DNA from: JBBAEA01 sp041656175
GTDB taxonomy: Bacteria > Myxococcota_A > Bradymonadia > UBA4248
DNA length: 18,906 bases
Reading direction: 5' to 3'
NCBI GenBank assembly: GCA_041656175.1
Contig: JBBAEA010000068.1
Span: 1-18,906 of the forward strand
Both the position numbers and the translations under genes were made by a program. This document shows positions 8,324 to 16,157 of this stretch, one piece after another (position 1 is the first letter of the stretch; each line of letters begins with the position of its first letter). The notes beneath the pieces are model-generated. The model did not search any database, was not told where the DNA came from, and was given only the letters and a program-made list of their open reading frames with translations.

Positions 8324-8829
8324 GCCTGCGCCTCCTTAGCCTGTGTATAATATCGGCCTAAAATCTTTGCCACTTCATCGGCCTGCACCTTTGCGTAGAC
8401 CTGCTCTCCAATAGTCATCGCGGGCGCCAAACCACAAGCCCCGATGCAGCGCGCCACCTCAAAGGTGAACTTGCCATCTTTCGTCGTTTGATCGACATCG
8501 CAGCCCAAAGTCTCCGTTAACTTGGTCTGAACTGCCGCGCCTCCACACACATAACACGCCGTTCCCATGCACAGACGAATCGTGTGCTCGCCACGCGGCT
8601 GGGTCGAAAAGAATGAGTAAAAACTCACCACACCCGCAACCGTCGGCAACGACACTCCCATCTCCTCGGCAATCACCTCCTGCACATACAGCGGCAAATA
8701 CCCAAAAGTATTTTGCGCTTGATGCAGCACCTGAATGAGGCTGCCCTCAACGCCCTTGTAAGAGCGAGCAATCTCGCGAACCCTCTGCAGCAACGCTGCC
8801 TCTGCCTGCAACTTCTGGTCTTGACTCAT
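8320..8829 (-). CDS. hydC: Hydrogenase [2Fe-2S] subunit HydC (NuoE/HndA-like)
   Basis: This 169-aa thioredoxin-like ferredoxin subunit passes electrons within the HydABC complex. It has the NuoE fold signature: an N-terminal helical region with LIQVLHQAQNTFGYLP, then VSFYSFF, and four [2Fe-2S] ligands C87, C92, C128 and C132 (CMGTAC and CIGAC). The ATG at 8829 is chosen over a TTG one codon upstream because GGAG lies 6 nt before the ATG. It is the first gene of hydC-hydB-hydA, the usual order for trimeric bifurcating hydrogenases, and overlaps hydB by 4 nt. The long spacer upstream implies that the operon has its own promoter. Confidence 0.94.
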   Translation of the reverse strand: MSQDQKLQAEAALLQRVREIARSYKGVEGSLIQVLHQAQNTFGYLPLYVQEVIAEEMGVSLPTVAGVVSFYSFFSTQPRGEHTIRLCMGTACYVCGGAAVQTKLTETLGCDVDQTTKDGKFTFEVARCIGACGLAPAMTIGEQVYAKVQADEVAKILGRYYTQAKEAQA

Positions 8830-8923
8830 CAATGACTCCTAAACTACGCCCCGTAGAGCTTTGTCCGTCACTTCGCACCCAAACTGGATCCCATCCCCCG
8901 CTTCACATGCGAGCTAGTACACA

Positions 8924-8929
8924 AATATA
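8924..8929 (-). promoter_or_regulatory. Possible -10 box for hydCBA
   Basis: On the minus strand TATATT (five of six matches to TATAAT) sits about 95 nt upstream of the hydC start in an AT-rich stretch. A matching -35 is poor (TTAATT, 18-bp spacing). I saw no convincing Rex-type operator (TTGTGA-n-TCACAA). Tentative only. Confidence 0.25.
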
Positions 8930-8995
8930 AGGCGAAAATCAAGGGTAAATTAATAATTTTTTATTCATAAGTCAGGGCTTACAAAAGAAGAAGCA

Positions 8996-9038
8996 GGACG
9001 GTAAAACTAATTTTCTAGTCGGGTTTCGCCGTCCCTAC
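8996..9038 (-). repeat. GTAG-headed hairpin
   Basis: On the minus strand GTAG (9038-9035) is followed by GGACGG (9034-9029) and, after an AT-rich loop, CCGTCC (9001-8996). The stem extends with one bulge (AAAC/GTTT). GCGC directly precedes the GTAG, as it does in elements A and B. Confidence 0.55.
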
Positions 9039-9106
9039 GCGCGTTCTTCTCGCAGTTTTCGGCAAGGATACTCTGATTCACGCGATATTCAGGCTGTTTT
9101 TTTTGT

Positions 9107-9460
9107 GGGGGAAGTTTCCCCCTACGTGTCAACCCCACGCTTTGCGCGGGGTTGCCACATTCCACAATTCCGACTACGATTTGCGCTGCACTCACGCAGG
9201 CTTGCGTTCGATTGCGCAAATCTAGTCTCATGAAAAACCTACGGTTTTTCTTTCTTGTTCGCATGTCTCAAGCTCAAGCGAGCTTGGCTTGGACATGCTC
9301 ACTGCGAAAGTGAGCCATCAACTCGCAAAACACTTAGTTTTGCTCGTTTCGGCTCCTCCTCCGCGGGGACACCCCGCGACGCCCCGTTCAGATTTTGGCC
9401 GACATAGAGCTTTGCTCTGAAGTAAAAGCTCAATATTATTGTAAACAAGCGAGATCGCTT
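9107..9460. repeat. Array of about ten consecutive hairpins
   Basis: Stems read in order: GGGGGAA/TTCCCCC (9107-9122, with GTAG on the minus strand); CAACCCC/GGGGTTG (9130-9154); GACTA plus GATTTGCGC with GCGCAAATC plus TAGTC (9172-9227), holding an inner ACGCA/TGCGT; GAAAAACC/GGTTTTTC (9232-9250); GCATGTC plus CAAGC twice with its complement (9261-9298); GCTCACT/AGTGAGC (9297-9315); GCAAAAC/GTTTTGC (9325-9343); CGCGGGG/CCCCGCG (9362-9378); AGAGC/GCTCT (9406-9418); AAGCGA/TCGCTT (9447-9460). Stems are 5-17 bp with mostly short loops and little sequence between them. Stem sequences differ, so this is not a CRISPR array. Two short minus-strand frames cross it (9007-9264, 9299-9481), but they translate the hairpins and look unlike proteins. 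Confidence 0.7.
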
Positions 9461-9504
9461 ATCGGCAATCGAATAAAACAAGCAGTTCAGCTATAAATTA
9501 CACG
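9403..9504 (-). repeat. Dispersed repeat module a, copy 2
   Basis: Read on the minus strand from 9504, this matches module a at 4423-4521: it shares TAGCTGAACTG, TTGTTTTATTCGATTG, GCGATCT and CTTCAGAGCAAAGCTCT. It overlaps the left end of the hairpin array. Here module a comes after module b in reading direction, the reverse of copy 1. Confidence 0.7.
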
Positions 9505-9591
9505 CTTTGCACAGGAAAAGGCTCCCCCCCCCTCGCGTAAAACTCAAAAAAATACGTCATGCTGAGGGCACGAGTTGTGCGCGTCAAAGAC

Positions 9592-9612
9592 GTAGGAGCA
9601 CTAAGGATGCTC
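9592..9612 (+). repeat. GTAG-headed small hairpin
   Basis: GTAG (9592-9595) is followed by GAGCA, a 7-nt loop and TGCTC (9608-9612). It lies next to module b and within a wider TACGTC/GACGTA pairing (9553-9593). The short stem makes chance plausible. Confidence 0.4.
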
Positions 9613-9683
9613 TGATTAATGTGAAAATTGCCAAAAAGTAGCTAGAGAAAAACAACGAAAGTCAGGCGGGTTTTCAAAATAAA
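9609..9683 (-). repeat. Dispersed repeat module b, copy 2
   Basis: Read on the minus strand from 9683, it shares TTTATTTTGAAAAC, CGCCTGACTTTCGTTGTTTT (one change near the start) and CAATTTTCACATT with 4523-4619. It lacks the GTAG-GGGCAG hairpin present in that copy. It lies downstream of the kinase stop. Confidence 0.7.
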
Positions 9684-9754
9684 GTCAATAAAATCAATAA
9701 TCACCATACAAAAGCGGGTTCTAAGGGCGATAGCCCCAATTAATCAGAGTTTCT

Positions 9755-12700
9755 CTAAAGCAGCTTAGCCCAGCGCTCGTGTTTTTGGGCTTCTATGGTG
9801 TTCTGCTCTTTTCGATAAATATCGGCGAGTTGGAGGTGTAGCAGTTTTACCTGCTCGTAGTCTGCGAGTTGCTCAAAGCAACGAAGGGCTTCTTTGAGGC
9901 TACCTTTGATGAGTTCGGGAGTTTTATAGATCTGGGCCAAGAGTTGTAGCGCTTGTGCCTGTGTGGAGATGGCGTTTGTTTTCTCGGCGATTTCACATAC
10001 GAGTTTTAACGATGCATGGCTTTGTTCTTGGTAACCACTTTGTAAGGTGAATTTAGTAACGATGAGCAATATTTTGGCTACGTTGAGTGCATCATGGTAA
10101 CCCCTCGCCATGTCGATGAGCTCTTTTGGTTCAACAAGGCCGAGCTGAAATTTGAGTACTTGTTTTTGTAGCATGAGCTCTTTGTATGCCATATCCTCGT
10201 GGGTATCGGCAGGGAGCAGCGCTTCGGCTTCGTCGACTTTAGCCCTAGCTTCTTGGCTTTGCTTAAGGGCGTAATAGGTTTTTGCATCCAAGAGAGCGAT
10301 TTGTGCTGGCCAAAGAGGCGAATGCACAAATTTAAGCGCATACTTCAACCAAGATATGCGTTCCCTTGCCTTTGGTATTTCATTTTTTTGCAAGTATATT
10401 TCGACTTCTAGTAGCCAAACTTGGCAGAGCTCGGGAGTTTTCGCGTCAAGGACATCAAGGTGCTGGCTTAACGCCGATTTTGCTTCTTGTAGGTATTCTA
10501 GGCTTTGATCCCAAAATCCTTGTTCAAGGTATTGTTTAGCGAGTTCGTAGAAGACTTTATAGGCTTCATCGAATTTTCTAGCTTCGATCAAATGTTTTGC
10601 AATCTCTTTATTTTTTTCTTGCGAGTTTGGGAGTAATTGTTTTGCAGCAGCGGCGGCAAGGTTTAGGTCTCCCCATTTAAGGGCGGGAAGCGAGCTGAGC
10701 AGCGCATCTCGCATCAGCGGGTTTGCGTATGTATATAAATCGTTTGGTCGCGCAAGAAGTACGGCGCCGGTTAGCGCATCATTAATAAAGAGAGCCGCGT
10801 CCATGGTGTGGTGGTGGCTAGGTAGGGCGTTGGCGGCGAGCTCTAGAGCTTGGTACGAAAACTCATCGCCAAGCGTGGCCGCAAGACAGGCGATGGGGAG
10901 CCAAGTGTCGGTGGGGTAGTCGTCGAAAGCGTAATATAGAAAGCTTAGAATGGATTCGTGTACGTTTTTTGGTATAGGGAGGTCGGTAATAGGTCGCGTG
11001 CCTATGTATCCCTGCGGGCTAGGTTCTAAGAAACCCGCAAGTTGCCATTGTCTAGCGAGGCCAACAGCAATTTTGGGATATCCCGCGGATATTTTCGCGA
11101 TGTAAGGCGCAATTTTGGGGTGGATAGAGAGGCTACGTTCAATAAGCGCCTTCATATCCGCATTGGGTAGTGGCTCGAGTCGAATGCCACGGCGTAGCCA
11201 AATTGCGCTGTTGTTGCCAAGGCAGAGTTCCAAGTCGGTGGGCACATCATTAATACTGGTGTTGGTAACAGCGATGAGGAGCGGGAGTTTGGCGGAAGGG
11301 GGGCTAGAGAGGAGTTCAATAACTTGGCGTAAACTCTGGGTTTGAGAGTTATCGACATTGTCAAAGCACAAGATAAGAGGCTTTGTTACGCAGAGCCTTG
11401 CGACGATATCGTGAAAGAGCACGAGCAAGGAGTGCTGTGTAATACTGTGGGGTTCTGAGTCGATGCGCTTAAAAATATCGAGCAACTGGGTAGCACGCGG
11501 ATCGCTGCTATGAGTGCGAAAAAAGTACGCAATCGCGCTAGGGATGCTGCTCTCGTTTAAAGTCCTAAGTAGCAATTTTGCGAAAACAGCGTTGTAGAAA
11601 GCCAGAACAACGTCTTCTTGGCTTGAGCAATCCACGGTGAGTTTTTGGGCTCCCCCTATGGTATAGGCATACTGACTTAACTGCGAAACGAAATGCGATT
11701 TCCCTACTCCGGGTCTTCCCGTAATAAGACAAACGGCTGCGCGCTTGGTGAGATAACACTCCCTTAGGTAGCACCACAAAATATGGCTAGCGTTGCGGCG
11801 TCCAACAAATTTTGGAGCGCGTATGGAGAGGACGGAATACTGATAATTGAGTTCCAAAACCTCTGGTAAAACCTCTTGATACGTCACGGTGGCAAGAGGC
11901 GCATTGTGTACACCATCCTCCGTTTTGTCTTCATCGCTCATCGCACTATTTTGCGTGGAGTAGACTTCTAGCCCAATATTAAGGCCATCCCGAATGAGGA
12001 GAGTGCGCCTAAGTGCAGCGCGTAGATCGGCTGCGGTATCAAAGCGTTTGTCGGGTTTTTTCTCGAGTAGGCGTCGAATAATGTTGGCCATGCGTATGCT
12101 TGAAGCGAACTCTTCAAGGGGTACAAACGGTGGTGGTTCATCGCCAGCTTGTGCCAACAAAACGCTTACGGCGGTTTTACCGTCAAAGGGCGGTTTACCC
12201 GAGAAAAACTCGTAGATAATACAGCCCATTGCATAGAGATCCGTTGCAGGAGATATTTTATAGTGTTCATCGCATGCTTGCTCGGGCGCCATGTAAATCG
12301 GTGTTCCCACCACCATGCCGTCAACGGTGATGCGTGTATCTTTTTCGTCTGCCCTTAGCGCGAGGCCAAAATCCATGATTTTGGGGATATAGCTACCCGA
12401 AGCATCTTTTGTAACAAGTATGTTATCGGGCTTAAGATCGCGGTGTATAATAGCGTTAGAGTGTGCAAACGCTAGGGCTTCGAGGACGCGATCAAAGAAC
12501 AAGAGAATTTCTTCTAGGCTTTGACCTCTAAAGATGCGCGGGCTTAGGGCAGCGCCTTTAACTTCTTCCATAAAGATATACGGTGCCCCGTCCTTGAGTT
12601 TTCCGACGTCGTAGACCTGCACAATATATGGGTGCATGAGCTGGGCAAAGTTACGAATTTCTCGCTCAAAGCGTGTAATATTTACGGGCGTTATCGTAGA

Positions 12701-12847
12701 ATTTGAGCGCAGCGCCTTTAGTGCACCGATTTTGTTTATACGCTTATCTTTTACGGACCAAACCACGCCCATTCCACCTTCGCCGAGGTGCTTTATTGCC
12801 TCAAAGTAGTCGGGCAGGGAATCTGGAGGCTGGAGTGGCTGGGACAT
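9755..12847 (-). CDS. Ser/Thr protein kinase fused to an ATPase domain and TPR-like repeats
   Basis: This 1030-aa cytosolic signalling protein starts with a complete Hanks-type kinase domain (about 14-281): glycine loop GEGGMG (22-27), catalytic K44, HRDLKPDN (135-142), DFG (159-161) and APE (187-189). All key residues are present, so it is probably active. A STAND/AAA-type ATPase follows, with Walker A GRPGVGKS at about 385 and a Walker B-like LILCFDNVD at about 490. The C-terminal half is helical and TPR-like. There is no membrane segment. The layout matches the large kinase-ATPase-TPR regulators common in myxobacteria, where the C-terminal part is thought to sense or hold partners and the ATPase to gate the kinase; that is family knowledge, not shown here. 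The ATG at 12847 lacks a strong ribosome site. Its substrate is unknown; the small TPR protein 97 nt upstream is a possible partner. Confidence 0.9.
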   Translation of the reverse strand: MSQPLQPPDSLPDYFEAIKHLGEGGMGVVWSVKDKRINKIGALKALRSNSTITPVNITRFEREIRNFAQLMHPYIVQVYDVGKLKDGAPYIFMEEVKGAALSPRIFRGQSLEEILLFFDRVLEALAFAHSNAIIHRDLKPDNILVTKDASGSYIPKIMDFGLALRADEKDTRITVDGMVVGTPIYMAPEQACDEHYKISPATDLYAMGCIIYEFFSGKPPFDGKTAVSVLLAQAGDEPPPFVPLEEFASSIRMANIIRRLLEKKPDKRFDTAADLRAALRRTLLIRDGLNIGLEVYSTQNSAMSDEDKTEDGVHNAPLATVTYQEVLPEVLELNYQYSVLSIRAPKFVGRRNASHILWCYLRECYLTKRAAVCLITGRPGVGKSHFVSQLSQYAYTIGGAQKLTVDCSSQEDVVLAFYNAVFAKLLLRTLNESSIPSAIAYFFRTHSSDPRATQLLDIFKRIDSEPHSITQHSLLVLFHDIVARLCVTKPLILCFDNVDNSQTQSLRQVIELLSSPPSAKLPLLIAVTNTSINDVPTDLELCLGNNSAIWLRRGIRLEPLPNADMKALIERSLSIHPKIAPYIAKISAGYPKIAVGLARQWQLAGFLEPSPQGYIGTRPITDLPIPKNVHESILSFLYYAFDDYPTDTWLPIACLAATLGDEFSYQALELAANALPSHHHTMDAALFINDALTGAVLLARPNDLYTYANPLMRDALLSSLPALKWGDLNLAAAAAKQLLPNSQEKNKEIAKHLIEARKFDEAYKVFYELAKQYLEQGFWDQSLEYLQEAKSALSQHLDVLDAKTPELCQVWLLEVEIYLQKNEIPKARERISWLKYALKFVHSPLWPAQIALLDAKTYYALKQSQEARAKVDEAEALLPADTHEDMAYKELMLQKQVLKFQLGLVEPKELIDMARGYHDALNVAKILLIVTKFTLQSGYQEQSHASLKLVCEIAEKTNAISTQAQALQLLAQIYKTPELIKGSLKEALRCFEQLADYEQVKLLHLQLADIYRKEQNTIEAQKHERWAKLL

Positions 12848-12890
12848 GTCGCTGTGCGATCCGACTATGGTTTTGGCGGGTATAGACGCT

Positions 12891-12928
12891 GCTTAGCATC
12901 TAAAAAGTCACATCAAGTTATGCTAAGC
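12891..12928. promoter_or_regulatory. 9-bp perfect inverted repeat between the TPR gene and the kinase gene
   Basis: GCTTAGCAT (12891-12899) and ATGCTAAGC (12920-12928) are exact reverse complements with a 20-nt spacer. It sits 43 nt upstream of the kinase start and 17 nt past the TPR stop. There is no T-run after it, so an operator or mRNA hairpin is as likely as a terminator. Confidence 0.45.
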
Positions 12929-12944
12929 GCTCAAAGAGTAAAAG

Positions 12945-13397
12945 CTATGCATTGCTAGTTCCAAGTTTACGCGCGTTCTCAATAAGAAGGTCGATTCCTT
13001 CCTCTAGCTTTCCGCCCTTACACAGGGCTGTGGCGAGTTTAGCGCGAAGATGAGCGTTGTTGCTGTCGATCTTGTATGCTGCGCGTAAGTAATAGATAGC
13101 TGCTGGGTGATCTTGACGAATTAAAGAAATATTACCAAGTAATTCCAAGACTTCTACGAGTTCATCTTCTCGCAGCGTTTTGCTTTTACGAGCCTCTTCA
13201 AGCAGGTGTATGGCTTCAAGGTACTTGCGTTGTTTTGTGAGGGCGATGGCTAAGTGTGTGCGAGCGGGCAGGAAGTAGGGAGCGAGATATAGTGCGTCCT
13301 TAAGGTTGACGCAGGCATCGCCTAACTGATTCTGATTGATGAAGTACACGCCGCGCTCAAAGTAGCGCCTTACACGTAATATATCAGATGAACTCAT
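12945..13397 (-). CDS. Small TPR-repeat protein
   Basis: This protein of about 150 aa is made almost wholly of tetratricopeptide-like helix pairs. Visible repeats include AIHLLEEARKS, LLGNISLIRQDHPAAIYYLRAAYKID and LRAKLATALCKGGKLEEGIDLL. Such proteins are protein-binding adaptors. The ATG at 13397 is chosen because GGA lies 7 nt upstream; a GTG four codons earlier (13409) is possible but has no ribosome site. The palindrome ACGAAAAATTCGT lies just upstream (13409-13421) and could be an operator. It precedes the kinase gene by 97 nt, so a link to that pathway is plausible but unproven. Confidence 0.8.
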   Translation of the reverse strand: MSSSDILRVRRYFERGVYFINQNQLGDACVNLKDALYLAPYFLPARTHLAIALTKQRKYLEAIHLLEEARKSKTLREDELVEVLELLGNISLIRQDHPAAIYYLRAAYKIDSNNAHLRAKLATALCKGGKLEEGIDLLIENARKLGTSNA

Positions 13398-13471
13398 AGG
13401 ATAATCCACGAAAAATTCGTAAAAACGTCAAAACACAGAATAATATTAGTTAAATGCAAAAACAAAGTGCA

Positions 13472-14230
13472 TTAATCTAAATCTAGCGAAGCGAAGCGAT
13501 TGGACGGGTTAATCTGCTTATCGCCCTCGGCGAGTTCAGGTGGGGGTGGTGGTGCAGCTTTTTCTTCTCGGCTTTGTGCGGTTTTAGCAAAATCTTGTCC
13601 TGCATCGGCGCTAGGTTCTACGCCAGGGTCGTCACCAGGTGCAAAATCTGCAATGGGCGGCTCATCGTCTTCTTCCTCGGCCAAAGTCGGGGGTTCCATG
13701 CTAATGGTAAAGCCGCGTTCCCCTGGTTTGTCGTTGGCGAAGAGCTCCGCCATCGAAGGGGTCTCAACCGTCGAAACAGGGGGTTTTGGCGCAACGTAAG
13801 TAGTACGCCATGGTTTGTTTTCCATAGCATCCATGCGCTCTGCAGGGCTCATCTCGTCGTCGTCATCATCGGCAAAGGGATCACTAGACTTGGGTGCTTC
13901 TTCGGCGCCAGCTCGACCTAAAATCGGTGTCGGTCCGTTCATATCAAGTTCAAGCTCGCCGATTCTCACATAAACGGTGTAGGGCGTAACGCGAAACTGC
14001 GATAATTCATCGAGTTCTAGGCTGCTTTGCAAAGTTGTTAGCAGCTGCGCAAACGTCAGTCCCGCGAGTTCTTTGATGGTCTCGGGCTTAGAGAGTTTGG
14101 TGTCGATTTGAACGCTTTCGTTAAGTACGTAGATCCTAAGGACGTGATCCATGAGGTCGACGAGTTCGTCCTTGGAGTAGCGTTGGAGTGCAGACTTAAT
14201 ATCTTGGTTTTTGTCGTTGATTTTGGCCAT
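13472..14230 (-). CDS. Uncharacterised protein with folded N-terminus and acidic/Pro-rich tail
   Basis: This 252-aa protein is not assigned to a named family. Residues about 10-95 look folded: a helical part (KDELVDLMDHVLRIYVLNE) followed by a strand-rich end (FRVTPYTVYVRIGELELDM). The rest is low complexity, with DDDDDE, acidic stretches, PPPPPEL and many Ser/Ala, so it is probably disordered. There is no signal peptide or membrane helix. This layout (small N-terminal domain, long acidic tail) is common in uncharacterised myxobacterial-type proteins and may mark a signalling adaptor or phosphorylation target, which is inference. The stop is followed by a weak AT-rich inverted repeat (13450-13475). 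The upstream ribosome site is poor. Confidence 0.75.
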   Translation of the reverse strand: MAKINDKNQDIKSALQRYSKDELVDLMDHVLRIYVLNESVQIDTKLSKPETIKELAGLTFAQLLTTLQSSLELDELSQFRVTPYTVYVRIGELELDMNGPTPILGRAGAEEAPKSSDPFADDDDDEMSPAERMDAMENKPWRTTYVAPKPPVSTVETPSMAELFANDKPGERGFTISMEPPTLAEEEDDEPPIADFAPGDDPGVEPSADAGQDFAKTAQSREEKAAPPPPPELAEGDKQINPSNRFASLDLD

Positions 14231-14294
14231 GAGTCGCTTTCTTGGTGTGGTATAGCTTAAGTAGCAAAACGATGACTAAGAAGTGCAAAGTCGC

Positions 14295-14395
14295 CGTACT
14301 TGGCAGTACGTAGACGGGGCGTCGCGGGGTGTCCCCGCGGAGGGGGTAGCGGCGCATGGCGTTAGCCACAGCCGCGTAGGGGGAAACTTCCCCCC
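14295..14395 (+). repeat. Hairpin cluster C with two GTAG-headed stems
   Basis: In order: GTAC/GTAC (14296-14309); CGCGGGG-TGT-CCCCGCG (14323-14339), inside a 27-nt stretch (14314-14340) identical to the reverse complement of 9361-9387; GTAG plus GCGGC/GCCGC (14346-14375) with an inner GGC/GCC; and GTAG plus GGGGGAA/TTCCCCC (14376-14395). The GTAG-stem-C-GTAG-G-run order is the same as in elements A and B, but with a shorter first stem. It fills the spacer between the pentapeptide gene stop (14419) and the next start (14230). Confidence 0.65.
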
Positions 14396-14418
14396 ACAAA
14401 AAACACAAAGTACTTAGA

Positions 14419-15111
14419 TTATTTATCGAATAAAGCGCCTTCGAGGTCGCCAGGGTTGAGTTGGCAGTCGATAAGCGCCGCGCCTCGCAGGTCGGCTCTG
14501 ACAAGGTTTGCGCCTCGCAGGTCAACGCGAATGAGGATGGCATTTTGGAAGTTTGAGGCGTGAAGGTTTGCGCCTTTTAGTGATGAGTCGATGATGAGGG
14601 CGTTTCGGAAATCGGTTCGGGTCAAGCTGGCGTTGCCCATTTTGGGGTCGCTAAAGGTGCATTTAGCCAAAAAGGCGTTCTCGAACGACGCGCCGTAGAG
14701 CTCAGTGGATTGGAACTGCGTTTGTATGAGTTTGGCGCGTTTGAAGCTCACATTGGACATAGTGGTTTCAAAAAAGCCGCTATTTTCAATCACTGCTTCG
14801 TTAAAGTGACACTCAATCGCCTCGCAATTGAGCATATTAAGTTTATCGATACTCGCCCGCGTAAACAGCGCGCCGCGCATCGCACTTTCGGTCCACTGCA
14901 CCGTCCGAGCCTGCGCGTCCTCAAAACTAATGCCTGGCATCGCAACGCGGTTGACCGACACATTTTGGAGCAGTTTGTCTTGGAACGATAGGCAGCGAAT
15001 GCAGACATTGCGCAGCGCGTAGCCTTCGACCGCACCGCTCGAAAGTACATCCTGCAAATCCAGTTCCGATGAGAGCACATGCTCGGTAACAATGTTCAGA
15101 TCCTGCGCCAT
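14419..15111 (-). CDS. Pentapeptide-repeat protein
   Basis: This 230-aa protein is rich in A(D/N)LXX-type pentapeptides, which build a right-handed square beta-helix. Clear repeats run through the C-terminal half: LKGANLHASNFQNA, LRGANLVRADLRGAAL and LEGALF; looser ones run from about residue 60 (ARTVQW, AMRGALFTRA, AKLIQTQFQST). There is no signal peptide, membrane segment or extra domain. Most bacterial members have unknown function; a few (Qnr/MfpA) mimic DNA and protect gyrase, but nothing here points to that. The start is supported by GAGAGGA 7 nt upstream. It ends just before hairpin cluster C. Confidence 0.9.
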   Translation of the reverse strand: MAQDLNIVTEHVLSSELDLQDVLSSGAVEGYALRNVCIRCLSFQDKLLQNVSVNRVAMPGISFEDAQARTVQWTESAMRGALFTRASIDKLNMLNCEAIECHFNEAVIENSGFFETTMSNVSFKRAKLIQTQFQSTELYGASFENAFLAKCTFSDPKMGNASLTRTDFRNALIIDSSLKGANLHASNFQNAILIRVDLRGANLVRADLRGAALIDCQLNPGDLEGALFDK

Positions 15112-15185
15112 ACATCAATCCTCTCAAATTGGCTATCCTGCGGCAGCTCCGCCGCGTGCACGATAGATGCTAAATGCCCGAACGT

Positions 15186-15273
15186 CAAGTAAACATGGCG
15201 AGTCTATTCGTTTGTTAACGAGAACTGAGAATTTATTGTTTTTGCTGTCTAGGACGTTGGGTGCGTTTACTTG
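15186..15273. repeat. Long-spaced inverted repeat upstream of the pentapeptide gene
   Basis: CAAGTAAAC (15186-15194) and GTTTACTTG (15265-15273) are perfect complements 70 bp apart; with a small bulge the stem extends to CGTC/GACG. It sits in the 240-bp spacer 15112-15351, which otherwise shows no gene. It could be a regulatory site for either neighbour. Confidence 0.4.
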
Positions 15274-15351
15274 CGACGCTAGCCAGATTTTGCGGGGTTG
15301 CCATTCATCGCACGAATCAACGCGTAAGGTGGCTACGGCGCTCTAAAATTT

Positions 15352-16059
15352 TTAGTCAATAGCGGGGATTTTGTGGGTTCCCGTGTAGCTATAGGTGTAG
15401 AGCGAGTTTTTCTGATCAAGTAAATGCTTTGCCAACTGCGCTCGGGACTGCGAAATATGCCACAAGCTCTCGCTTGGTGGGGCTGTGCGCGAAATTTCGT
15501 TCCACGGGCAGAGGTAGAGAATTTCTTCAATAAAGACGCGGAAATCCGTGATGATGCCGCTTGAGTTAAAATCGATGAACTCAACAGGTTCGATGTGAGC
15601 GGCGTGCACTTCGGCGATGGCTTGGCTTAGTTCTTTAAGCGGTAGTTCTTCTATATCGAAGGGAGGCTTTCGCGATAGATCGTAGTAGCGTTCTACTTTT
15701 GGAATGTTGCGCAGGCTAAATTGGGGGGTGCACTCGGCGAGTTGGTTGTCGACTTGGGGTGGGATGGGGAAGGGGGAGGGTTCAGCGGCGAGTTTGTCCT
15801 CGATTTTTTCAATGACTTTAGCGCTAAACGTGCTGTGATCGAGGCATATTGTTTTTTCGATATTGACCGAGTCGATAGATTTTCGCAAAGAAAGTGGCAT
15901 AGACTCGAGAGATGCGCGCCACCAGAAGGGGTGCATCGCAGAGAGGCGATCAGGCTTATGGCTAGGGGGTAGAGAAATCTGCAATATGCTAAGATCGAGC
16001 TCTTTGAGTTTTTTATGGAGCATCTCGCTCTTTTGTTCGGGAGTCGTATTTTGCGTCAA
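15352..16059 (-). CDS. Hypothetical protein, 235 aa, family not recognised
   Basis: The frame starts at a TTG (16059) with GGAG 8 nt upstream; the next Met is 12 codons in. The protein has no membrane segment or signal peptide. Visible features are SAMHPFWWRASLESMPLSLR, a Pro-rich stretch (PSPFPIPPQVD), and VEFIDFNSSGIITDFRVFIEEIL, which looks like folded beta/alpha structure. There are no Cys clusters or nucleotide motifs. A TATAAT 12 nt before the TTG is too close to serve a normal leader. It lies between element B and the pentapeptide gene, separate from the DUF2997 operon upstream. No function is proposed. Confidence 0.65.
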   Translation of the reverse strand: MTQNTTPEQKSEMLHKKLKELDLSILQISLPPSHKPDRLSAMHPFWWRASLESMPLSLRKSIDSVNIEKTICLDHSTFSAKVIEKIEDKLAAEPSPFPIPPQVDNQLAECTPQFSLRNIPKVERYYDLSRKPPFDIEELPLKELSQAIAEVHAAHIEPVEFIDFNSSGIITDFRVFIEEILYLCPWNEISRTAPPSESLWHISQSRAQLAKHLLDQKNSLYTYSYTGTHKIPAID

Positions 16060-16157
16060 GATTATCGCTCCAGATTATATTGGGCAAGCTGCGATGGTGT
16101 TTTAGATCCCAACGAAATGGTTTTGTTGCAAATTTTTGTTTTGCTTCAAACTTGGGA

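Noticed and set aside
9007..9264. 85-codon minus-strand frame
   Set aside because: It runs through consecutive hairpins and translates their repeats; it has no ribosome site and no protein-like pattern.
9107..9460. CRISPR array
   Set aside because: The hairpins have different sequences and no constant direct repeat or regular spacer length; no cas gene is nearby.
9299..9481. 60-codon minus-strand frame
   Set aside because: It overlaps hairpins and repeat module a; module a is not kept in frame in its other copy, so coding is unlikely.
9553..9612. Small non-coding RNA with TACGTC/GACGTA pairing
   Set aside because: The stems are short and no known RNA family is recognised; kept only as part of the repeat-rich spacer.
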